Part shown: positions 18,986 to 29,738 of the stretch, in pieces | Position numbering within the stretch: position 1 is the first letter of the stretch | Layout: each line of letters begins with the position of its first letter | Origin: Monocercomonoides exilis | Lineage: Eukaryota > Preaxostyla > Oxymonadida > Polymastigidae | Assembly: GCA_001643675.2 (NCBI GenBank) | Contig: LSRY02000006.1 | Coordinates: forward strand, 1,428,501 to 1,492,500 | DNA length: 64,000 nt | Reading direction: 5' to 3' | Notes under the pieces: model-generated | Database searches by the model: none | Told to the model about the DNA's origin: nothing | The model's input: only the letters and a program-made list of their open reading frames with translations | Made by a program: the position numbers and the translations under genes

Positions 18986-21900
18986 ATGTCAGAAGAAATA
19001 ATCGAAGGGAAAGCACACGGCCCTGCTTCAAATGGAATAGAAGAACAACATTCATTGACTTTGAAAGGAGAAAGAAAAGGAGATATTGAAGATAATATAA
19101 AATTGGTAGATTCTTCTTCAAGAAGCGCAATTAGAATTATGACGCGTTCGGACAGTAGTTCAATATCAAAGTCTGAATATAGCTTGAGACATAGATCTGC
19201 TCTGTCTCAATTTGAAAATGGGGAAAACTATCCTTGTCATATTTCTGGATGCGACAGATCATTTACAACGAGGCAGAATCTAATGAGGCATCTTAGAATG
19301 AAACATAATATTAAACCTAATGTGGAATCTATACGAAAGCGTTCAGTTTTAAGAAAAGCATCTCAAAATGTTGTGAAACATTCCAAAACAAACTTTTTGT
19401 CTCATTCAAGGAGACGAATAATAAATGAAAAACAAATTGAGCATGATAACGAAATGAAAAAAGTTAAAATATCCAGAACCCGACAACGTAAAAAGGTGTT
19501 TGATGCACAATCGTCCGAGGTATCAAATGATAGTAAGACTGATCATTCTCAAACAAGAATGTATTTCACACGAACTTTACATCATCCATCCAGAAGTCTT
19601 GAATCTTATCTGTCAAGGAGATTAGAAGGCATTATTAACAAACATAAAGATACCCGAGAGCATAGCGAGACACGTCGCCTTTTTAGTTTAGCTTATCGAA
19701 AAGAAGAAAAAAAAGATCGAAAAGATCTATATAGCAAAGTGTATTTTGAAAAAAAACGGCAAGATTCTTCACCGAGAAATAGTGGCAAAAAACCGTCTCC
19801 AAATAATAGATTGCGCACTAGAATTCGCTCCAATGCAATTTCATCTAGAAGAAAACACGATACAGAAAAAGACAACGAAAAAGCAACACACTATGAAATC
19901 AATAATGAGAAAGATAGTTTAAAGCATTTTCGAATAAGAGGTTCAAAGCGTGTCGGGAGTGATAGTTCTCAAATAGGAGATGAAGATTCAAAGAATGAAA
20001 AGGATGAAGTCATTGTCAAAGCCAAAAATGATGAATTAACACTAAAGCCAATTGAATCAAGTGGAGATCTTAGGAATAGGAAGCTTAGGAATATGGATGA
20101 TCGTAATGTTATTGCTCGCTATCAACGAGCGCTTCGAGCTTATTCAGCATCTACAGCAAATCCACTTTCAAAAATTTTGGATGAAAATCGTGGAAAGAAC
20201 GACTCCAACAGTACAAATGAAGATTCGTCTTCTGAAGAGGACTTCGAAAAAAATGGTGAGGATCCGACTCAAAAAGGCGAAAAAACAAGAAAAACGAATC
20301 TTCCTCAAATAGAGCAAATATTTAAGAGAGATATTGGACTTGAACAACACTATAGGATGAGCGACAAGTTTCTGGCAGGAATTTTAAAAAGGAAAAAAGA
20401 AGAAGCAAAGGAATCTATTCGAGCGAAAGAATCCGAACATCATAAATATCACACAAGAGGAAGCTTTAACGACAATGATGAAAGAAAAAATGTTGCACGA
20501 ACTTCAGGAACACCGGAACGTGGAAAGAAAATATCTCGAAGAGATAGAAGAAAAGATAAAGAAAAACAAAGAGAAACAAAAAAAGCTAAATATTCATCAT
20601 CAGATGAAAGCAACGAAGAGGAGACTTCAGATTCAAGCAATAGTTCAGAAAGAGAACAGATCCATAAAAGACTTTCTTCCACAAATGTATTTCGACGAGC
20701 AACAAGACAAAAGCCTTCTTCTCCAAAATCACGTGAACGAAAAGGATTTTCATTTAGAGGGGATCTTCAATCAGATGCGGACACAGCAAACAGCACCGAA
20801 CTTGGCAAATTATCGTCCATTCACTCCCCAGTTCATTTTCATCATTATGGAACAAGACAGTCAACGCAGCTGGAAAAGCATACAAAGCGCAGACGTTTTT
20901 GGAGAGGCTCCACTTCTTCAGATTCGAGCACGGATGATCAAAGTTTTTCTTCGCCTTATAAACGACGTCATTATAATTTTCGAAAAGCTCACAAATCAGA
21001 ATCTTCAGACACCCAGAGCACATCTTCATCAGATTCGCACTCAAATACGGACAGTAGCAGCGATACTGATTCTGACGATGTTGATAGTGGAGGTGATACA
21101 GACGTTGCACGGGGATTTCCAAATCTTGTTCCAGTTTCGTTTCAACCTTTGTTTTACCTGCAATCCACAGGAAAATCAGGAGTTCCACCAAATATCATCA
21201 AAATGCAACATCCGTTAAGAGCTATTAAAAACACATATAGAATTACCCATCCTTATCCAACGTATACAAATCCAAATAATGTCAATACGCGAGAAAATCC
21301 TCGCCATTTTCCTGTTTCTGTTCGACTTCCCCAGCCATTGATTTCACAAATTGATACTGTTTCTTCTTCAATTTCACCTTTTCAAACGCAAAAAAATCAA
21401 CCTTCACTTTCCGCATCTTTTAATTCATCTGCAGTAACATCTTTGGCTCCAATTTCTTTGCTTCCTCATGTTTTTTCAATGACAAACACTGTAAAAAATA
21501 TTGCATTGTCACAGTCTAAAAATTCATCTTTACCTCAACCTGATGGTGCTTACGAAACCGTATCAGGGCAAATTAGTCAAGAAGAAAGCACAGCAATTCC
21601 ATCCACAACAAAAGCTTTATCATTTCCTTTTCAATCGAACCCATTAGCTTCATTTCAAAGTCTTAATCCGGTGAGATTAAAATTACTTAGAAAATCTGAG
21701 AGAGCACTTGGTATTTCTCGTTCGGAAAGTATCTTAAAGTACTTAAACAATTGTGATCCAAATCAAAATCAAATGCCGAATGATCAGAAATCGGCTTCTG
21801 CCTCCAATAATTATGAGCATGCTAAAATCACTGAAGGGGTTTTGAAGCATTCTGATTCAAAGGAAAATGAGCATTTGCTTGAAAATGAACAATGCACCAT

Positions 21901-24013
21901 TTTGAGTGGAAAGAATGTTTTTGTCAGAGATGGGAAAACAATTGGAAAAGACGCCACATCCATAAATCCAAAAGAAACACAAAGAATTTTTGTTGGCGTT
22001 CCTGCTGGAATTCCAGTTGAAGTTCCTTTTCAACAAGCACAACCAGTTGGAGTTGTGATGAGTAGTCCAACTTCAATGCAGCAGTTGCCGAAGCAGCCTG
22101 AACAGTTGATTCAGCATCATCAGCATGAAGAACCACAAATTCAATCAAATTTGACAGAACCAAAGAACGATTCGCTTTCGCCACAAAAAATGAAAGATTC
22201 GCAGATTGCATCTCTTCAAGAATTAGACAGAAGAGAACAAAGTAGTTCAACAAGCAGTTCAGAAAACTGCTGCATTCGAAAAAGCAAAAGAAATCGTGCC
22301 ACGTTTCATAGGTCATGTCTAAGTACACTCAAGCAAGCTCTTTCTGCACTCTCAACAAATGCTGCTGCACTTACAGAGGTTTTTGATACTGCAATTCGGA
22401 TGCAACATCCAATGACAGATACCATGAACGAATCAATTGTTAATCATCAAATTCAATCAGAAGGAAGTGTTCTGCATTCTTCCATGGAAGATCAGTCAAC
22501 GTCTCCGTTTTCATCTTTATCTTTTTCATCATTGCCATTACTTCCAGAACAGCACATGCAAACTTCGCCTCTTTCTTGTCAAATTCAAAAAATGGATTCT
22601 TCATTTGGAATGGTTAAAAATGATTCAGTGCAAAGCTCAAACGATTCCTTTATTGTTAATGAAACAACACAAAATAGTTTAAATAGTGGCTTGGTATTGC
22701 CTACGCACATTTTTCAATCAACGTTGCAATTATTGGCACAGCCTCTCCTTTCTGCAACTGCATCAATCAATCAATTTCAGAGACAGCTGATGGGCAACAA
22801 GCAACAAAGAAATGCTATGCCTCGTTTACAAAGGTATAAGAAAAGCAAGGATATGAATGAGATTGTTGATGAAAATACTCAGCATGGTTTGATCTCTTCA
22901 GACGGAAAGATCCAGCAAAACGAAAAAATGAGGAATGAGATTCCCAAGAAAATGGAAGAAAATGTTGTTCAAGAATGTTCAAATGTTAGTTATTTGACTG
23001 TATCCAAGGATTTAGAACCAAAGTGTTTTGATGAATCAGCATTTCAACAGGAGGGCAATTCAACTCCATCGGTCTCTTTGTTGTTATCTCCTCAAGAACA
23101 CTCTGCATCTGCACTATCAACAGCACCTATTCAATTGCCATCGTCTGACAGCATGAACGAAAATTCAGATTCACAAATCTCAAACGAAAAAAATCAAAAA
23201 CAGGATTCAAATACTATAAGCACCTTAATTGTGAAATCGGACGGAAAAAAAATCGATATTTCTTCTGAAAGCCTTGTTGAGCATTCAGACAACAAATTAC
23301 CAGCACAGCCTCAAAACAAGCAAGCAACCTCGCAATCTCCAAAAGATTCAAATCGTTCGAGTTCTAATTCTTCTTTGATAGTTACAATACATCGCAGTAT
23401 GTTGGCATTTTCAAAGCATCGGCGTGGGCAGCTGTCACAACCATTTAGTTCTACGACTCCTCAAAGTGATGCCTCTTCGGAAAATGGAGATATGAAAGGA
23501 AAAGAGAAGAATAAAGAAAATGATAAGCAACCATCTGTGGAAGTCAATTCTGCTTTATCTCTTCAATCCACCAGTGGATCGGCTGTCCACTCTCCTGCTC
23601 ATTCTCTTTCTTCATCTGTGTCGTCTTCTCCTTCCCCAGCTCACGCGCATGTCAAGAAGCCTATTTCTGTTCAATCTACTCATTCAACTCATTCACTATC
23701 TGATGCATCCACGTTTTCAACAACCAGTTCAACTGAAAAGCGTACTTCTTCCAATTCTGATAATTCTGATAATTCATCCACTAATTTGTCATCTTCCTCA
23801 TTTATGCGCACATCTTCAGCAAATTCAACAAATTCTCATTTATCAACACAAAACAATTTGATTTATCCTGGGAAGGCTGACTTATGTGCAACATCCTTAT
23901 CATCTCCATCTTCATCAATAGAAGTTAGTTTGCTGACAGATGCATCACCTCCTTCGAGAAATCGAACCAGTTCTCGAAGCCATTCTCGTTCTCAAACAAG
24001 CTCTATCAAATGA
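18986..24013 (+). CDS. Large disordered protein with a single C2H2 zinc finger
   Basis: Single uninterrupted frame of 1,675 residues from the first in-frame ATG at 18986. The only recognisable domain is one zinc finger at about residues 84-107, with spacing C-x4-C-x12-H-x4-H (YPCHISGC ... MRHLRMKH). Before it lies an acidic/Ser stretch. After it come long Arg/Lys/Ser-rich segments, Ser/Asp runs, Gln- and Pro-containing regions, and a Ser/Arg tail. The composition suggests a mostly disordered nuclear protein that could bind DNA or RNA. One finger alone seldom gives strong DNA specificity, so partners may be needed. I do not recognise an orthologous family. The absence of introns is unusual among its neighbours. 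Confidence 0.75.
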   Translation: MSEEIIEGKAHGPASNGIEEQHSLTLKGERKGDIEDNIKLVDSSSRSAIRIMTRSDSSSISKSEYSLRHRSALSQFENGENYPCHISGCDRSFTTRQNLMRHLRMKHNIKPNVESIRKRSVLRKASQNVVKHSKTNFLSHSRRRIINEKQIEHDNEMKKVKISRTRQRKKVFDAQSSEVSNDSKTDHSQTRMYFTRTLHHPSRSLESYLSRRLEGIINKHKDTREHSETRRLFSLAYRKEEKKDRKDLYSKVYFEKKRQDSSPRNSGKKPSPNNRLRTRIRSNAISSRRKHDTEKDNEKATHYEINNEKDSLKHFRIRGSKRVGSDSSQIGDEDSKNEKDEVIVKAKNDELTLKPIESSGDLRNRKLRNMDDRNVIARYQRALRAYSASTANPLSKILDENRGKNDSNSTNEDSSSEEDFEKNGEDPTQKGEKTRKTNLPQIEQIFKRDIGLEQHYRMSDKFLAGILKRKKEEAKESIRAKESEHHKYHTRGSFNDNDERKNVARTSGTPERGKKISRRDRRKDKEKQRETKKAKYSSSDESNEEETSDSSNSSEREQIHKRLSSTNVFRRATRQKPSSPKSRERKGFSFRGDLQSDADTANSTELGKLSSIHSPVHFHHYGTRQSTQLEKHTKRRRFWRGSTSSDSSTDDQSFSSPYKRRHYNFRKAHKSESSDTQSTSSSDSHSNTDSSSDTDSDDVDSGGDTDVARGFPNLVPVSFQPLFYLQSTGKSGVPPNIIKMQHPLRAIKNTYRITHPYPTYTNPNNVNTRENPRHFPVSVRLPQPLISQIDTVSSSISPFQTQKNQPSLSASFNSSAVTSLAPISLLPHVFSMTNTVKNIALSQSKNSSLPQPDGAYETVSGQISQEESTAIPSTTKALSFPFQSNPLASFQSLNPVRLKLLRKSERALGISRSESILKYLNNCDPNQNQMPNDQKSASASNNYEHAKITEGVLKHSDSKENEHLLENEQCTILSGKNVFVRDGKTIGKDATSINPKETQRIFVGVPAGIPVEVPFQQAQPVGVVMSSPTSMQQLPKQPEQLIQHHQHEEPQIQSNLTEPKNDSLSPQKMKDSQIASLQELDRREQSSSTSSSENCCIRKSKRNRATFHRSCLSTLKQALSALSTNAAALTEVFDTAIRMQHPMTDTMNESIVNHQIQSEGSVLHSSMEDQSTSPFSSLSFSSLPLLPEQHMQTSPLSCQIQKMDSSFGMVKNDSVQSSNDSFIVNETTQNSLNSGLVLPTHIFQSTLQLLAQPLLSATASINQFQRQLMGNKQQRNAMPRLQRYKKSKDMNEIVDENTQHGLISSDGKIQQNEKMRNEIPKKMEENVVQECSNVSYLTVSKDLEPKCFDESAFQQEGNSTPSVSLLLSPQEHSASALSTAPIQLPSSDSMNENSDSQISNEKNQKQDSNTISTLIVKSDGKKIDISSESLVEHSDNKLPAQPQNKQATSQSPKDSNRSSSNSSLIVTIHRSMLAFSKHRRGQLSQPFSSTTPQSDASSENGDMKGKEKNKENDKQPSVEVNSALSLQSTSGSAVHSPAHSLSSSVSSSPSPAHAHVKKPISVQSTHSTHSLSDASTFSTTSSTEKRTSSNSDNSDNSSTNLSSSSFMRTSSANSTNSHLSTQNNLIYPGKADLCATSLSSPSSSIEVSLLTDASPPSRNRTSSRSHSRSQTSSIK

Positions 24014-24599
24014 TCAACTTCATTGCCTTTTAGTATAGAGGCATCACAACATTTCACTTCTCATCTAGAAAAATCGGAACTGACTTTTAGAAACTTTCGT
24101 TTTCGATCCTTTGAGCATCAAAGATTTCTTTATAATTATTGAATGAGTATTGGTTCAAATGAGGCAGATTTCTTCGGCTAAAGATAATAAGCTTTTTGTT
24201 CTATGTATTGATTTTCAACAAAAATATCAAAATTGTTACGTATTCATCGAACTTGAACTTTACAACTTCAAGCACCTTCGAACATTTCTGATATATCTGC
24301 AAATTTTTTGTAAAGATCCTCTTCATTGGGTTATATTGTGCTTTCAGCGAATGAAAAAATAGTTAATTTTTGAATATATCGTTTGGATTATTATTACTTG
24401 CCTCGAGCTGCTTTCGAAATTTTTAAATTTTTTTTAAATATGTAAACTGAGGATCTGGTTCATGATTTATTTCTGGTAAGGCAACTTTTGGTTGATGTTT
24501 TACATTCGGATTGTAGGGTGTGATGATTATTCAATTATTTGGATTAAGGTGATTAAGGCGTAATTTCAACAATTATAAATTTTAAATGTTATTGGTGAA

Positions 24600-24935
24600 A
24601 GTATCGTTTTTTATTGTTGAATATTATGTTATATTGATGAATGGTTAATAATATTGTTGAATGCGCATTAATGCTATTGAAAGAGAAATAAAATTGTTAT
24701 GTGCACATTTTTATTGTTGGATAATTTTAATCTTCTGGAATGAAATATTACATCGTGGGATGCAAATTTTTTCTGCTGAATGCAAATTATTCTGTTTGAC
24801 GCAACGTTTCATGATGAATGAGAATTAAATTATTGATACAAATAAGTATTGTGGAATGCAAATATTCATAATGGAATTCAAACTTATACTGTGGAATACA
24901 AATTTTCGCTGTGGAAGGATAATTTTGAACGTTAA
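24600..24935. repeat. Degenerate tandem repeat, unit about 20 bp
   Basis: Successive segments carry a core like GTGGAATGCAAATTTT with variants (GTTGAATGCGCAT, GTGGGATGCAAATT, GCTGAATGCAAATT, GTGGAATGCAAATA, ATGGAATTCAAACT, GTGGAATACAAATT), recurring roughly every 20-22 bp with some longer gaps. Drift is heavy, so it looks like an old minisatellite. It does not keep a triplet frame. Confidence 0.55.
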
Positions 24936-25464
24936 ATTATTTTCGGTACCTTCAATCCTTTAAACAACTATATGACTCGGAAATTATCATTTCAGTTAAA
25001 GCAAGATCTCGAGTTATAAAATATTTCGATTTTTTAAATATTTTATACATTATTATTTTCATTAAACTACTTTATATATTTTGTAAATACTCATTTAGTT
25101 TGTCTTTGTTTTTCTTTTCTTCCTTTTTCTTTCTTCCTTTTCTTTTTCTTTTTTTTTCATCATACCATTTTGTATTATCACTTCTTATTTTGATTTTTTA
25201 TATATTTTCTTCAAATATATTGTAATTCCAAAAATTATTATTTTTTAATTTTTAACATGTAATGAATTACATATGGGAAACAATATTTTGCTTTAAGAAT
25301 TTTGTTCCATTCTGTATTTTTTAATATTTCTCTCAAATTCAAATTTTTTCTTTAATTTTTTGCATTGAAACTGTTGATTTAAAATGTTTTGATTGAAAAA
25401 AAGGTTTGGAACAAATCTCAAGTTTTTTCATAAATGAAGAATTTTGCCCCATATTCTTATAGAA

Positions 25465-25477
25465 ATAAAATAATTAT

Positions 25478-25527
<50 letters not shown>

Positions 25528-26560
25528 GCCGATGCTTTCAAGCTTTTAATGCACAAAGCATGAAATAATTGTTTCACTCATTTCTTTATTTCGCTTTCTC
25601 AGATTTCAAAATAAATTGGATTATCAAATTCGTATTCAAACGAAAATGTTATAATAACATTATGTTTTGAGACCTCAAACGTATTAAAAAAAATAAATCC
25701 ATTTTTATTGTGTATTTTGGACTCAAAAAGTCAAGAAAAAGTGCATAATTTTTCTATGAAAATGCCTGAAGCTAAATATTTTGCCCCATTTATTTATTTA
25801 TTTATTTATTTTTAAATTAAAGGAAACAAATATTTTCATTTTCCATACATAAAAATTTTTTGTCAATTTTGATTCTTTTTTTAACAACAGTTTTATTAAT
25901 TTTTTTTCATTTCGATTTTGCTTCGTTTTTTGTCAATGCGGAAATAATGAAAGCAAATTTTATATTGAGGTTTATTTGATTAATGTGAAAAAAATTGAGA
26001 AAATGACTAATCTTCATTGATATTATTCTTTTGTTCGAGTTTTGATCAAATTTTTTATCTCAAAGGAATACGGAAAAAAATGAAATTCAACGGAAAAAAC
26101 ATTCATACTTGTGCGTTTCAAAGGAAAAAAAATTTTTTTTCTGAATTTCATTGAGATTAAGCAATTGATCAATACTCGAACAAAAAAAGAATTTCAAAAA
26201 GGATCAGCTGAAAAATTATTTCCTTGGAAAAATGATAATTTTTGCATTTTTAGAAAAAATTATAGAAAAATGGAGCAAAACATTTGACTTCAGGCATTTT
26301 CAAAGAAAAATTATGCATCTCAGATGAACTTTTTGTGATCAAAAAATATTAGATAAAATGGTTTATTTTTTAAAATACATGTGAGGTCACAATTCATTTT
26401 GTTATTTCATCAATGATGTTTGTTTTCAGTTGTGAAAATCTAATTTAATTTTGAAATTTGTTGAAGGTTAATAATGTTAAAAGTGAATCAATTTTTCCAC
26501 ACTTAGTGCAAAAAAAGCTTGAAAGTCTATATTTTCCCCAATTTGTCATAATTATTATGA
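25465..26560. repeat. Imperfect ~1.1-kb palindrome (long inverted repeat)
   Basis: The left arm, about 25465-25790, is the reverse complement of the right arm, about 26269-26560, over nearly its whole length, with small gaps. Clear matching blocks include GCATAATTTTTCT plus GAAAATGCCTGAAG (left 25743-25771, right 26291-26318 reversed), GACCTCA near 25670, ATTTCAAAAT near 25605, and CTTTCAAGCTTTT near 25536. The spacer contains a further inverted pair around TTGTTCGAG (26031-26039) and CTCGAACAA (near 26175). The arms resemble terminal inverted repeats of a foldback/MITE-like element, or an old inverted duplication. No transposase frame lies inside. Confidence 0.65.
25479..25525. repeat. Uninterrupted run of 47 T
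   Basis: A homopolymer of about 47 T inside the left arm of the palindrome, with no counterpart in the right arm. Read on the minus strand it is a poly(A) tail-like run. Either slippage expansion or the 3' end of a small retroposed insertion could account for it. Confidence 0.9.
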
Positions 26561-26581
26561 AATGTTCTAAATGTTTTAATT

Positions 26582-26732
26582 TCTGGTGAAAATGAAAATT
26601 GAATATTTTAATCAAATTTCATTCTCACTCTTCTTTTTCACCAGAATGGAAACAAGTGCTTCACGATGTTTTCATTTCAAAGCTAGTGAAATTTTGTGAA
26701 TTGGAATGAAATTTGATGAAAATATTCTTTTT
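26582..26732. repeat. Short inverted repeat next to the palindrome
   Basis: A ~24-bp segment near 26603-26627 (core AATCAAATTTCATTC) recurs inverted near 26706-26730 (core GAATGAAATTTGAT). A smaller hairpin lies within it (CTGGTGAAAATGAAA against TTTTTCACCAGAA). It may belong to the same decayed mobile or foldback structure. Confidence 0.45.
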
Positions 26733-27486
26733 TTATTTCAAATGGAAATAAAACAAAAGGAACTTTTCACATTAATTTGGACAACTATTTTTCTTTTCCA
26801 ATTTATTAGAAAACTATCTTGTCAGAAATATTTTGTGCAAAAATAAGTGATTTTCAACAAAAAAATATTTATTGGGGTATTTTTATTCGAAAAGATGCAA
26901 ATGTTCAGTTCTATAAATTATATAAATTTTTATTTCATGATCAAATTTCTGTTCCCACTCACGAATCCACACATGAATAAATGAAACAGCATTACTAATA
27001 AATAGATTTCATGTTGGTGAAATTTGCGGTGTATGAATAAAAATTTGAACAAAAATGAAAAAAAATTTTTTTAACTTTGAAATTAATCATTCGCGATTTT
27101 CCATGAAGAATAACACATTTGGATGAAATAAATCTTCAAAAAGAATGAAAATTAATTAAAAGCGCAGTTGAAATTATCAGAAATCATTTAAATATTTTTC
27201 TTTCCTTTTCTTTTATCCTTTTCTTTCCTTTTCTTTTTTTCTTTTTCTCTTCTTTTCTCTTTTTCTTTCTTTCTTTTTTGTTTTTTTTTTTTTCATACTG
27301 AAATATTCAAAAGAAAAAATAAATCAATTTGAAAAAAATAATTATCTTCTTGATTCTATATTTCACTCTCTCATTATTTGAATCCTTCCCCAATCAATTT
27401 TGAATTTTAACATATATTGAATAAATCATTTCTCAATTTTTTGACCACCATTATTTAAATTAATTTAACTATCTTCATTTTTTTCT

Positions 27487-29575
27487 ATGCTATCTTACAC
27501 AGAAACAGTTCAATATGATGATTACGTTCTTCTTCGGAGTAATATGGACAAGGATTTATTCACTATTATAAAGAATGGAGGGTATTTACTATTATATGCA
27601 ATTTTAATGAACTCGTTAATTATTGGAAACACTTTTTAATATAGATCTGTGTATATCTCTAAGAGGACTATAAAACATTCAAAATTTGTTGGCAAGCTTT
27701 ACGGGGCAACATATTCGATTGATGATAAGGGAAATTTGGAAAAAATTGAGAAAGATCAAAAAATTGATATTCAAGGAATAGCAAATTCTTATAAAGGTAT
27801 CACTTTGATTTGAACATAAAATTTAAGGATATAAGTGTGAATTCAAAATTTTTTTCGATTATTTTTTTTCATTTTTAGAATTTCTTTCAACTTCTGGATT
27901 TGAAAATGATCATGATTCTGAAGGGACAGTTTCCACACCGATTGATAAACAACCAGAAAAAAAAGAATCACTTGCATCATTTATCCCGCCTGTTGGTGTT
28001 CGAGATAATAGAAATCTTGTTGACACAAGCACGGCACAAAAGCTAGACGAAAAAGCAATCGCAAAAATGAAACAGAAAGGAGCTCATGCCTCAATCATTG
28101 TAGGGGCCCTAATCACAGAATCAAAGACTTTTGAAGGAAAAACTGAATTTTCTCAAGAAAAATACATCAAAAAAAAGTTAAACAAGTTTGAACACTAAAA
28201 AAATCACTTATTTTTGGTTTATAAGAAATTTGCATTATCTGTTTTGAAACACTTCAAAAGGCATCTTCATCTTGTTACAATTCTTCGTCCAACTATTTCT
28301 TTAATGTCTACTTCATTTTTTGAACATAAACCAGAGAAAATTGGATACATATCACCAGCCTGCTTGTCATTAATGCTTTCTTTGGGAAATGTGGGAATTG
28401 ATCTATTTTGCAAAGGAAGTTATTTACAGGCTGACGAATCAATTGTTATTAAAGATAAAGACTCAACAAAGACTCGCTCCTTATTTACGGAAGAACCAAA
28501 TTTCATTACAGAGGATTATCAAAGAGATTCTGAACTTATGGAATTGAAAGATGGAGGGAAAGTATGCGTTGTGGATGAATGCGGAGGGCTGTTACTTGCT
28601 GCGGTTGTACAGCGTATGAGGGGCTGGCTGAGCCAAGCGTCTTTGAAGGCAGACAAGAAAAAGAAAAAGGGAATGAGTGAAAGCGAAGATGAAAATGACA
28701 CAGAGATGCTCTTGCGATCAAAGGGCGTTGTTGTTCATGCACATCGCAACAAATCTTCTAACGAAGGCGACAGATCCACACACATCGTGTGCAGCAAAGA
28801 AGAAATGTCAATTGTTGTTCCCATTCCATTTTACATGTTTGATTTGGCGCTTTCTCAGGATCCTCAACCTTGCTCATGCTCACATCATTCTCAAACACTT
28901 CTTTATGCACCTCTTCTTATTCACTCGAAAAGGGTTAAAAATTCCGATAAAGAAAATCAAACAAGCGACATTCCAACTTCATTACAAACAAAAGCTGACA
29001 TTCAATCAGATACATCTCTTCTCCAATCTTCTTCATTTCAACCTTCTTCATCCATTTCGACCTCATCGCTGACTGGAGATGTAACCGTTCTGTTGCTCCT
29101 GAAAAATTCTCTTCAATTTTTTGATTCCTTACTGATAGCAACGTCAAATAATCCTTTTCCAATCTTTTCTTTGCTATTTCCTTTCTTAGCATTTTCTGGA
29201 TCATTCGCAATATACTCTCCATTTCTTGACCCATTATCGGAAATTGCAGCGTATCTGGGAAGAACAAAGCATGCAGTTCAAGTAGAATTAAATTCTTCTT
29301 TTGTCCGTAAATGGGATATTGACGAAAAGAAATCTCACCCAATGATGGAAGGGGAAATAAGAATGGGGTATGTGCTAAGTGGAGTAAAAGTTTTGGGCGG
29401 AATTAGTGAGCAAATAGAAGGTATCAAAAACGCAAAGACAATTGAGCTTGGACCTCAAATTGATGAACAAATCGAGATTCCAACAAAAAGAAAGCATTCT
29501 GAAATAGAAGAATCAACACCCTCAACAGATTGCACTGAAATAAAAACAAAATCGAAAATAGTAAAGAAAGAATGA
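27487..29575 (+). CDS. TRM6: tRNA (adenine-58-N1) methyltransferase non-catalytic subunit
   Basis: Four exons: 27487-27581, 27645-27796, 27879-28185, 28261-29575 (622 residues). Together with catalytic TRM61, TRM6 forms the tetramer that makes m1A58 in the T-loop of tRNAs, including initiator tRNA. The family signature is plain: RDNRNLVD, KTEFSQEKYIKKK, then ILRP and MLSLGNV where human TRMT6 has VKPS and MLTLGNI. Near the C terminus is a GYVLSGVKVLGG strand. There is a low-complexity insertion in the middle. The donor of intron 3 could be 28177 or 28186; I prefer 28186 because its GTTTGA matches other donors in the window. Confidence 0.9.
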
Positions 29576-29738
29576 AAATTCTTATATTTTATAATTTTTC
29601 ATACTGATTTTAATATTGTTCTTTATTTTTTTTCCCACTTCAATTGTTACAATACGATCGTTTCCCCATATTTATTTTGTTTTTATTCATTTTTTTCTTA
29701 GAATCTGATAACTCCACGAAAGTGAATTTTTGTGGAAG

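Larger units (their letters stand above)
24014..27486. other. 3.5-kb gene-poor, AT-rich interval
   Basis: The largest gene-free stretch in the window. It contains a degenerate ~20-bp tandem repeat, T/C-rich tracts (about 25105-25160 and 27195-27290), a 47-T run, a ~1.1-kb imperfect palindrome and a smaller hairpin. No supported protein-coding exon was found. Confidence 0.6.

Noticed and set aside
28186-28260. TRM6 as two separate genes, because a TAA follows the YIKKK region and a new frame opens at 28214.
   Set aside because: A phase-2 intron from 28186 to 28260 joins the halves exactly where TRM6 homologues continue.
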